Both the position numbers and the translations under genes were made by a program. The notes beneath the pieces are model-generated. The model had not been told where the DNA came from, searched no databases, and saw only the letters and a program-made list of their open reading frames with translations. DNA of 64,000 nt from Microbacterium sp. zg-B96 (lineage in GTDB: Bacteria; Actinomycetota; Actinomycetes; Actinomycetales; Microbacteriaceae): the NCBI RefSeq assembly GCF_030246865.1, contig NZ_CP126738.1, positions 2,232,001 through 2,296,000 on the forward strand. The letters run 5' to 3'. Every line of letters starts with the position of its first letter. Positions within the stretch are counted from its first letter, which is position 1. Below, one piece after another: positions 35,997 through 42,996 of this stretch.

Positions 35997-36158
35997 ATGG
36001 ACCTACCGAAGATCGGTGCGCCCGCCACCCGCGCCCTGGAGAACGCACAGATCCGAACCATGGACGATGTGCGCCGCATAGGCCTGGAACACATCGCGAC
36101 GCTTCACGGGGTGGGCCCGAAGGCCATCCAGCTTCTGCGGGATGCATTGGCGGACTGA
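35997..36158 (+). CDS. Small helix-hairpin-helix DNA-binding protein
   Basis: 53 residues: MDLPKIGAPATRALENAQIR then an HhH pair TMDDVRRIGLEHIATLHGVG with the hairpin HGVGPKA and closing helix IQLLRDALAD. Two tandem HhH elements (LPKIGAPATRAL and LHGVGPKAIQLL) form one compact (HhH)2 non-specific DNA-binding unit. Stand-alone proteins of this size are common in actinobacteria; the role is unknown. The start is fixed by the domain beginning at residue 2. Confidence 0.75.
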   Translation: MDLPKIGAPATRALENAQIRTMDDVRRIGLEHIATLHGVGPKAIQLLRDALAD

Positions 36159-36240
36159 CCAGCACCGCAGGCACCGGCCGCCGACCCAACCACCTGGTGT
36201 CGGTGCGCTGCTTCTTCGCTGCCAGCCACAAGCGCGGCAC

Positions 36241-37422
36241 CTACCGCAGCTCGGCATCCACCTCGCGAATCGCGACCACGCTGTGATCGTCGGGCGCGAG
36301 CTCGCCACGCAGCGTGACCGCCGCGAGCAGGCAGCATCCTGCGAACACCGCCGCGCCCGCGGCAACCGGGATCGTCAAGTCGATCGCGCCGAGCATGCCG
36401 CCCAGCGCGGAGCCGACGGCCAGCCTCAGCAGGCTGAGCACGCGCGCTGCGCCGCCGACCCGTCCGAGCAGGGCGTCGGGCACGAGCCGCTGCCGCAGCG
36501 AGAGTGCACAGATGCTCCAGACGACCGCGTGCAGGATGTACAGCGCCAGCAGCACGCCGGCGAGGACCGGATCGGTCGTGGCGGCAAGACCGCCGAGAGT
36601 CAACGCTCCCAGCAGCAGGCTCGTCACGATCGTCCAGCGGTATCCCAGCCACGTGCGCAGCCGGGGCGCGAGGAATGAACCGAGCAGCCCACCAAGGGCA
36701 GAGAAGGCGAGCAGCAGTCCGTACCCGGTGCCGTTCAGCCCCAGCCGCTCCTCGGCGAAGAGGACCAGGATCGAGAAGGGCAGCATGTATCCGACGCTCG
36801 CGAGTGCTCCGATGAGCGCGAGGATGCCGACGACGCGGTGGCGCGCGAGCCAGGCGATCCCTTCTCGCGCCTCGGCGGATACCGGGCGCCGGGCGGGCGG
36901 GGCGTCAGCGCGCGGCTGCGGCGAGCGCCGGATGGGCAACGCCAGGGCGACGAGCCCCGCGGAGGCCCAGAGCCCGCCCATCGCGAAGACGGGGGCGGCG
37001 GCCGCCAACGCGAACAGGATGCCACCGAGCGGAGGACCGGCGAACTCGTCGCAGACCAGTTGCGCGGCCGCGACCCGTCCGTTCGCGGAGTCGAGATGTT
37101 TCCGGTCGACCAGGGAAGGCAGCATGGCCACGGCAGCGCTGTCGGCCATGCTCTCCAGCGCCCCGACCACGGCCATCGCCGCGTACAGGACCACCAGCGA
37201 TGAGACGCCGAACTGAACGGTCACCGCTAGCACGAGCAGCGCGGCGCCTCGCAGCAGGTTCGCCGCGACGATGAGGGTGCGGCGGTCCCACCGGTCGACC
37301 CAGACCCCGATCGGCAGCGCGACCGCCAGCCTATGGGCGGCGGGAGCCCACGCACGCCCAGGGCCGGGTTCGACCGGGTGCGCGATCGCCAGCGCGTCGG
37401 CGAGGTCACGAGATGCCGTCAT
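36241..37422 (-). pseudogene. MFS transporter lacking its N-terminal helices
   Basis: The 393 codons encode about ten membrane helices of an MFS_3/enterobactin-exporter-like protein (LPIGVWVDRWDRRTLIVAAN is motif A after helix 2). Everything that should precede motif A, about 45 residues with helices 1 and 2, is replaced by an unrelated soluble stretch (ASRDLADALAIAHPVEPG). The frame remains open and ATG 37422 has GAGGAG before it, so a truncated protein might be made, but it should not transport. The break lies opposite the broken end of an alcohol dehydrogenase on the other strand. Confidence 0.7.
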
Positions 37423-37840
37423 CGACTCCTCTAAGGAGGACGTCGGCACACGCCTGGTCGAACTGCACGGCGACGGCGCGACCCCGTGGGTGCGCGGCGT
37501 CCGGCCCGCCACCGACATCTACCTGGATGCCGCGGGTGTCGCCGTCGTACCGCAGACCGTCACGAGCCTCGCCAAGCACGGCGCCACGCTCGGCATCGTC
37601 GCGGCGCACAAGAAGCCGGTCGAGCTGGACTTCGGCGGCATCCTGCAGACCGAGCTGAACATCGTGTGGGCGATGGGCTACCCCACCGAGATCTTCGAGG
37701 TGACCGACGACATCGTCGAGAACTGGGAGAAGTACGCCAAGATCATCAGCCACCGGTTCCCGTTCGCGCAGACCCTCGAGGCGCTCGAGCTCGCGGCGAC
37801 GCCGGGCGCGGCGGACAAGGTGACCGTCGTGTTCGACTGA
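37408..37840 (+). pseudogene. C-terminal third of a zinc-dependent alcohol dehydrogenase
   Basis: Similarity begins abruptly at RDAVIDSSKEDVGTRLVE (about 37408) and continues through GVRPATDIYLDAAG, ATLGIVAAHKKPVELDFGG, WAMGYPTEIFEVTDDIVENW to the stop at 37838-37840. This is the end of the Rossmann domain and the C-terminal part of a butanediol/sorbitol-type MDR dehydrogenase. The catalytic zinc domain and the GxGxxG loop are missing. The fragment is well conserved, so the loss looks recent. Confidence 0.75.
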
Positions 37841-37853
37841 CGCGGGTTGTGCT

Positions 37854-37890
37854 CGGCGGCCCGTCTTCCAGTTCGGAGGGCGGCCCGCCG
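37854..37890 (+). terminator. Hairpin after the dehydrogenase remnant
   Basis: Arms 37854-37869 (CGGCGGCCCGTCTTCC) and 37875-37890 (GGAGGGCGGCCCGCCG) pair at 13 of 16 positions with the 5-base loop AGTTC. It follows the dehydrogenase stop by 13 bases, the expected place for its terminator. Confidence 0.5.
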
Positions 37891-38238
37891 TTCGGGTAGT
37901 TTGAGCCCCGGCCAGGCGGACCCTCCCGGTTGTTGGCTTCTGCGCATTCTTTTCACCGCGAATGCGCGATGGCCGAGGCGTTTATCGGCCTGGGCGCTAT
38001 CTCGGTGAATGACCTTTTCGAGCGGGTCGAGCTTCATCGCCCGTATGTGGCCGTTTTCGGTCAATTTGACGCGGCCCGCGTTCGCGGCCATCATGAGCAC
38101 CACAGCCACCCCGTGGCGTGGCCAAACTGCCATTCCCGAGCAGCGGAGCTGAGACGCGGCTGGCCTACTCCTCCTCAATGGTGCGGGTTTCTGGGACCAC
38201 CGGACCATGGCGGGCGAGGCCTTTATCTGGGGAATCGA
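37891..38238. other. Stretch without a supported gene
   Basis: About 350 bases of lower GC. A minus frame reads NGHIRAMKLDPLEKVIHRDS and a plus frame MAEAFIGLGAISVNDLFERV, both gene-like but short, with no recognisable family or complete start and stop arrangement. Probably remnant DNA beside the deletion scar. Confidence 0.4.
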
Positions 38239-38625
38239 ATGACTGGGGAGATCGTGACGGGGACATCGGTTTGGCGCACTTGGAAGCCCTACGCTTTGCT
38301 AGGTGTAATTGTGATCGGTGGGGCGTGGTGGTGGACCAGTCAGTCGCCCTTCGCGACGCTGAAGGACGGTCCGTATAGCTGCACCGCGGTATACGTCAAT
38401 GAAGATGGCAAATTCGAGCTTCTCACCGACGGCGCCGGAAGTCGCATGTACGCCGACGCAGTAGTCGACGGCGGAGAGATCGTCTCTCTATCCGCTGATA
38501 ATGCCCTCTCGTCGGCGAATTTGGCGTCACTCACCGTCCGCACAAAAGGGGACGCGCAGTTCCACGTGACGGATGAGGTAGGCGCTCACTCGTACCACGC
38601 AATAGCCTGCGAGTTCGCTAGGTAG
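38239..38625 (+). CDS. Small exported single-helix protein, unknown
   Basis: 128 residues from ATG 38239 (TGGGGA 6 bases upstream). An uncleaved signal-anchor helix (YALLGVIVIGGAWWWTS) is followed by a beta-rich exported domain with two Cys (YSCTAVYVNEDGKFELL and HAIACEFAR), likely one disulfide. No family recognised. The lipoprotein gene starts 7 bases after its stop, so the two form a pair. GC content is lower than in the surroundings. Confidence 0.6.
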   Translation: MTGEIVTGTSVWRTWKPYALLGVIVIGGAWWWTSQSPFATLKDGPYSCTAVYVNEDGKFELLTDGAGSRMYADAVVDGGEIVSLSADNALSSANLASLTVRTKGDAQFHVTDEVGAHSYHAIACEFAR

Positions 38626-38632
38626 GCATTCA

Positions 38633-39307
38633 GTGCTTCGAGTACATCGTCTAGCCGTTATTTCCGCCACCGCACTGATCGCTATTGCCCTCACCGCATG
38701 CGGGGAGGTCGACCGTCACAACGGCGTGTCCGAACGCCCCGAGGCCACCTGCGATGACCTCGCCGCGTCAGTCCTCGACCGCGCCCGGACTGACGACACA
38801 TCGGGGGCCATCAACAGCGAGATCGATCGTCTGGGTGGAAGCTGCCCAGACGAGTACGACATCGTCATCGACTACCTCTCGTCCCGCAGCATGCCGTCCG
38901 AATTCCGATTCGACGCCTGCGAAGAATGGGCGCAACGCATTCACCCTGAGGCTGTCGATCTGCTCCGCGCAGACGGGATCTGCACCGATGATGCGACAGC
39001 TGGCCAAGCGTCCTCTAGCGGGCCTGAGGGCGGTCTCTCATGGGATCAGGCACTCGAGCACGTGGGTTCCTACCAGCGTGTTTGCGGACCGCTGGCGAGT
39101 AGCGGTCGCGATTACGATGACGTATTCCTCAATCTCGGCCGGGCCTATCCTGACCCCGCGCGGTTCACGATCGTGCTTTGGGACGTCGGGGGCATAGAAG
39201 CCCTGGCCACCGGCACGACACTGTGCGCGTCCGGCTCGATCACATTGTATGACGGAGTCGCCCAGCTCGAACTGGATGATGTCGGGGCGGTTGAGGTCTG
39301 GGGCTGA
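38633..39307 (+). CDS. Lipoprotein of unknown function
   Basis: 224 residues. A lipoprotein signal (RLAVISATALIAIALTAC, lipobox LTAC) is followed by a first domain with four Cys (ATCDDLAASVL, GSCPDEYDIVID, FDACEEW, DGICTDD). A second beta-rich domain begins SYQRVCGPLASSGRDYDDVF, which resembles nucleic-acid-binding OB-like segments only loosely. GTG 38633 is the only sensible start. It is paired with the single-helix protein just upstream; both face the outside of the membrane. Confidence 0.6.
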   Translation: MLRVHRLAVISATALIAIALTACGEVDRHNGVSERPEATCDDLAASVLDRARTDDTSGAINSEIDRLGGSCPDEYDIVIDYLSSRSMPSEFRFDACEEWAQRIHPEAVDLLRADGICTDDATAGQASSSGPEGGLSWDQALEHVGSYQRVCGPLASSGRDYDDVFLNLGRAYPDPARFTIVLWDVGGIEALATGTTLCASGSITLYDGVAQLELDDVGAVEVWG

Positions 39308-39464
39308 GACGACGCAGCCGGTGAGTAGCGCGCGTTTATGCACCCCGCCGGAGGTGCGCACGCCACACTCAGGGCCGAGGTCCACTCGCGGGTGTCGTAA
39401 CCCTGCGGCATGCTGAACCCCGCAACGTGATCGACCTATCCGCACCCCACAAACGAGGTCTTCC

Positions 39465-40904
39465 ATTCACCTTTCCACGCAGCAACTCGACCGCGCCGTA
39501 GGCGTCGTCCTCGCGTCCGCCGCTGGGGACGCACTCGGTTCGCAGTACGAGTTCGGCCCTCCCCTGGACGACGCCGTCACTCCGGAATTCGGCGTCGGCG
39601 TATTCGGTCACGAGATGGGCGAATGGACGGACGACACCAGCATGGCGATGCCGATCCTCCAGGCACTCGCGGACGGGCGTGAACTCGACGACGACGCCAC
39701 GCTCGACGTAATCGTGACTCGATGGCAGGAGTGGGCCCTCAACGCGAAGGACGTCGGAAGCCAGACGCGCGGCGTGCTGTCAGATCTGTCGGAGACGACG
39801 GCACAGGCCGCCACCTCACGCGCCGAGTCCTTCCACCGCACCACCGGGCGAAGCGCCGGCAACGGCTCGCTCATGCGCACCGGTCCGGTCGCTCTGGGTT
39901 ACCTCGACCGCGCCGAGGAGGACCTGGCGAACGCCGCGGGGCGCATCGCTCAGCTCACCCACTGGGAGGACGACAACGTCGACGCGTGCGTGATCTGGTG
40001 CCTCACCATCCGGCACGCGGTACTCACCGGCACGCTGGACGTTCGCGCGCAGATCGGGTGGGTCCCGATCGACCGGCGCGCACGGTGGCAGGACGTGATC
40101 ACCGAGGCACTCGCGCCCGGCATGCACCCCCGTGACTTCCGCCAGGGCAACGGATGGGTCGTGCGCGCACTGCAGGCTGCGCTCAGCGCGGTCGCAGGAG
40201 CGACCTCGCTGCGCGACGCGCTCGAGCGAGCGGTGCGCGGCGGCCAAGACACCGACACCGTCGCCTCGATCGCCGGATCCCTGGCCGGCGCAATGTACGG
40301 CGGGTCCGCCGTCCCCTTGGACTGGAAGCGGAAGCTGCACGGCTGGCCCGGCGTCGACGCCAACGACCTCACCCGCCTCGCGTGCCTTGCGGCGCGCCAT
40401 GGCCAGCCCGACAGCGAGGGGTGGCCGAGCGCCGGTCTCATGCCGGTCTACACCCGAAGCGATTACCTCTTCCGTCATCCCCACGACGCCGGTGTGTGGG
40501 TGGGCTCTCTCGCCGCGCTCGCTCGTCTTCCTCGCGAAGTGGATGCCGTCGTGTCGCTGTGTCGCGTCGGGACCGAGCAGGTGCCCCACGGTGTGGAGAG
40601 CGTGCAAGTCTGGCTGGTCGACCAGCCGCACCGCAACGACAACCTCGACGCCGTGCTGACCGACGCAGCAGACGTCATCGCCGACCTGCGCGCCGCCGGC
40701 CACACGGTCTTCGTCCACTGCGCGGAAGGACGCAGCCGCACGTCCGCGGTGGCCGCCCTCTACGGCGCGCGGCACCACGACGTTCCCCTGACGCAGGCTT
40801 GGCAGGACGTGCAAGCGACACTCCCCCGTTTCGCGCCGCAAACGTTCTTGCGCGAGGCAGTAGAAAGAATGGTGACGGCAGACAATGACGACCGAGCCGA
40901 ATGA
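39465..40904 (+). CDS. ADP-ribosylglycohydrolase fused to a dual-specificity/tyrosine phosphatase
   Basis: 479 residues if initiated at ATT 39465. Residues 5-280 are an ADP-ribosylglycohydrolase (DraG/ARH): LDRAVGVVLASAAGDALGSQ, metal ligands in GEWTDDTSM (Asp55, Asp56), GSLMRTGPVA and GGQDTDTVASIAGSLAGAMY. Residues 300-479 are a cysteine phosphatase with HCAEGRSRTSA (Cys419, Arg425, the HCx5R loop). The enzyme should remove ADP-ribose from a target and may also dephosphorylate. The conserved N-terminus extends before the first ATG (39615), which would cut off the AAGDALG motif; no ATG, GTG or TTG exists between the stop at 39414 and that motif. ATT 39465 has GAGG 6 bases upstream. The downstream gene, 13 bases away, looks like an ADP-ribosyltransferase. 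Confidence 0.85.
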   Translation: MHLSTQQLDRAVGVVLASAAGDALGSQYEFGPPLDDAVTPEFGVGVFGHEMGEWTDDTSMAMPILQALADGRELDDDATLDVIVTRWQEWALNAKDVGSQTRGVLSDLSETTAQAATSRAESFHRTTGRSAGNGSLMRTGPVALGYLDRAEEDLANAAGRIAQLTHWEDDNVDACVIWCLTIRHAVLTGTLDVRAQIGWVPIDRRARWQDVITEALAPGMHPRDFRQGNGWVVRALQAALSAVAGATSLRDALERAVRGGQDTDTVASIAGSLAGAMYGGSAVPLDWKRKLHGWPGVDANDLTRLACLAARHGQPDSEGWPSAGLMPVYTRSDYLFRHPHDAGVWVGSLAALARLPREVDAVVSLCRVGTEQVPHGVESVQVWLVDQPHRNDNLDAVLTDAADVIADLRAAGHTVFVHCAEGRSRTSAVAALYGARHHDVPLTQAWQDVQATLPRFAPQTFLREAVERMVTADNDDRAE

Positions 40905-40917
40905 AGGACGCGCTGAC

Positions 40918-41502
40918 ATGACATCGACGGCAACAAACGACGAGCTCCGCGATGCGTGCGCCGCGTGGCAGGACGGGCGCGACGGGGGATCGTCCCCTAT
41001 CCGCGCCGCCGCTCGCGTTCTCACGGGCACGAAGCACTATTTCGAGGCAGACTTCATCGACCGGTATGAACGAGACGCGTCGGCGAACGCGCTGACGATG
41101 GCGCGCGCCCAGACCCTTCTCGCTGCACTGGCGACGAGCCCCACCCGCGACGGCGAGGGCTGGGCAGAGCGGACGGGCTTCGGGTCCGGGTGGGTGGGTC
41201 GTGGCATCAAGAGCGGTGCCCAGGACTCCCAGATCAACGCCGCACTCAACACCGGCTTCATCACCATGCCGCTGTGGGGGTTGAGCCTGGACCGCGACGT
41301 GGCGCGGTCCTACGGGTCAGCGTTCCTGTTCCAAATCGAAGGACCGTTCCCTGCGCTCCCCGCGTGGGAGGCTACGGGCCTGAAGAGCGACGAGCGCGAG
41401 CTCATCACCGGCGGACGCTATGCGGTCACAAACGTCGCACGAGGCCCCGAGGGCGTCGTCGTCATGCTGCATTTCCTCGATCTCGTTATGCCCGTTGCAT
41501 AA
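40918..41502 (+). CDS. Putative ADP-ribosyltransferase (ART-fold), partner of the glycohydrolase
   Basis: 194 residues from ATG 40918 (GAAGGA 9 bases upstream; ATG 40885 is an alternative overlapping the previous gene). The C-terminal half follows the Arg/STS/ExE plan of mono-ADP-ribosyltransferases: TGFITMPLWGLSLDRDVARS (STS strand, here WGLS), YGSAFLFQIEG, then SDERELITGGRYAVTN with Glu159-x-Glu161 as the ExE catalytic pair. An Arg-Gly near GWVGRGIKS would be the R motif. No signal peptide. The call rests on motif order and on the adjacent ADP-ribosylglycohydrolase, the enzyme that reverses this modification; it is not certain. Unrelated NAD-binding folds remain possible. Confidence 0.55.
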   Translation: MTSTATNDELRDACAAWQDGRDGGSSPIRAAARVLTGTKHYFEADFIDRYERDASANALTMARAQTLLAALATSPTRDGEGWAERTGFGSGWVGRGIKSGAQDSQINAALNTGFITMPLWGLSLDRDVARSYGSAFLFQIEGPFPALPAWEATGLKSDERELITGGRYAVTNVARGPEGVVVMLHFLDLVMPVA

Positions 41503-41566
41503 AGGCTTCGCCAGCGCGATATCTGTGAGTCTCCGGTCATGACGGAAAGCGAGCCGCGGTGCGCGC

Positions 41567-42196
41567 TCAATGGAAGTCGAAGGTGAGCTCGGCGCTCGGG
41601 TCCACCCCGTGGACGATGCCGGAGTAGAAGGTCCTCGCTTGCTCCTGCAGAAGCGCCCGATTCTGATGGATGTAGTCCAACCGCACAGGATCACTCAGAA
41701 CCCTGTTGATCATCTCGGTGTCATCGATCTCGGGCGTCACCCAGCTGAGCGCGCCGTTGCTCTGCACGACCACCTTGAAGGGCGAGCCGTCGTCGCTGAT
41801 GAACTCGTGCCCGATGAAAATGAACTCGGGTATCGAGATGAGAAAGTCGTTCTCTGCGGTCTGCTCAATGTCGACGTCAGCACCCTCGAGGCCTAGCTTC
41901 GCTGTGAACTCATACCGCAAGAACGATGCCCGATCGCTGCCGGGTATTTCCATGCCGAAGAAACTGCTGTTCGCGCTCTCCTCTTCAATGCCTTGGATGC
42001 CGAGGCTCACGAGCACAACCTGCTCCTCCGTCGTGATGGCCTGGCGCATCTGCGTGCTGCGAGACTCCGAATCCGCGGCCAGCGCCGAGTTCATGAACGG
42101 CCCCAACACGCCGGTTCCCATCAGCGCCACCAGCGCAATGAGACCCGCGACCGAGAGCGCGGCGAGAGCCACAAAAGTGCGGCGCACCCCCCTCAT
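41567..42196 (-). CDS. DUF4230-type membrane-anchored protein
   Basis: 209 residues. N-terminal membrane helix TFVALAALSVAGLIALVALM; the exported part begins ESRSTQMRQAITTEEQVVLV and continues with beta-strand pattern and KVVVQSNGALSW, matching the DUF4230 family in order and length. Function unknown in the family. It is convergent with the ADP-ribosyltransferase gene and next to an McrC relic. Confidence 0.65.
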   Translation of the reverse strand: MRGVRRTFVALAALSVAGLIALVALMGTGVLGPFMNSALAADSESRSTQMRQAITTEEQVVLVSLGIQGIEEESANSSFFGMEIPGSDRASFLRYEFTAKLGLEGADVDIEQTAENDFLISIPEFIFIGHEFISDDGSPFKVVVQSNGALSWVTPEIDDTEMINRVLSDPVRLDYIHQNRALLQEQARTFYSGIVHGVDPSAELTFDFH

Positions 42197-42306
42197 CGGC
42201 CCGATTCCGTTCGCTCAGCCCGCGATTGGGCACATCGTCGAATTACGGTGCGCATAATCAGATTCCCCCATCGCCACGTCGCCCCAGTGCGCGTGACGTC
42301 GCAACA

Positions 42307-42683
42307 CTATCGGAGGGGAGCGACACTCGCATTCGCAGGCCCCGAGAACCGAATCGGCGCGAGCGGGCGTGATGCCGAATCCACAGCTCGCCGGACGGAG
42401 TCGAGCATCGCGGCGGGTGAGAGCGCGAGGTCGGGCGGCCACTCTCGAATCGTCACGCACGAGTTCACCACCTGGCGGTCGACGGGCTCGCCGCCCTGCG
42501 CGTACACCAGCAGCGATCGAGGCTGGCCGTCGTGCAGTAGGCGAGCACCTGATCGAAATCTGCGTGCGGTTGCCGGCCGGCACACGAGGCAGCCGTGTAC
42601 TTCGCGTCGTACACCATCACCGGGTGGCGGCCACCGTACTCCAGCAGGTCGATTGCCGTGGGCACCCGCGTGACCCAGTCCAT
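42307..42683 (-). pseudogene. McrC relic (5-methylcytosine restriction subunit, C-terminal part)
   Basis: The minus strand reads HPVMVYDAKYTAAS and PHADFDQVLAYCT in one frame, then after a shift near 42530 LLVYAQGGEPVDRQ, REWPPDLALS and MLDSVRRAVD in another. Together they match the end of McrC-type proteins, including the D-A-K of the PD-(D/E)xK site (YDAKY). The first 300 or so residues and any mcrB gene are absent. The break looks like loss of a few bases at CTGG repeats. A dead remnant of a modification-dependent restriction system. Confidence 0.65.
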
Positions 42684-42837
42684 TCCTCGGTTTTCCCGGC
42701 TTCCTATTTCGGAATGCTGAGCTAGAAGCCCGGCGCCGGATCCGAGCGATGTAAACGGACTCGGTGGTGTTCCGCCGGCCCGCTCTCGTGCAGGCAGAGC
42801 GAACCGGCAGCCGCTACCCGTGGATCCTCATGCTTTC

Positions 42838-42996
42838 TTAAGTCTTGTCCAGGTAGTCCAGGATCATCGCGAGGTCCTCAGCATCCTCCGCACCGTACAT
42901 CTGCATCGCCTGAAGCTCTTCGTCTCGGTCCACGCTGCTGAGGCTACCCGTCCGTCCGTCGGTTCTCCGCACGACCTCGACTCCACGCTTGGTCAC
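42838..42996 (-). CDS. 52-aa acidic protein closing the DrmA/DrmB operon
   Basis: GTG 42996 overlaps the stop of the alpha/beta hydrolase gene (GTGA), a sign of translational coupling. The sequence starts basic (VTKRGVEVVRRTDGRTG) and ends acidic and helical (RDEELQAMQMYGAEDAEDLA, then MILDYLDKT). No family recognised. Position and coupling suggest it belongs to the defence operon, perhaps as a regulator or inhibitor of the hydrolase. The TAA stop at 42838 is followed by non-coding DNA. Confidence 0.6.
   Translation of the reverse strand: MTKRGVEVVRRTDGRTGSLSSVDRDEELQAMQMYGAEDAEDLAMILDYLDKT

Noticed and set aside
37930-38208. Possible small genes on either strand near 38 kb
   Set aside because: No recognisable family, no convincing ribosome site, and the region borders a deletion scar.
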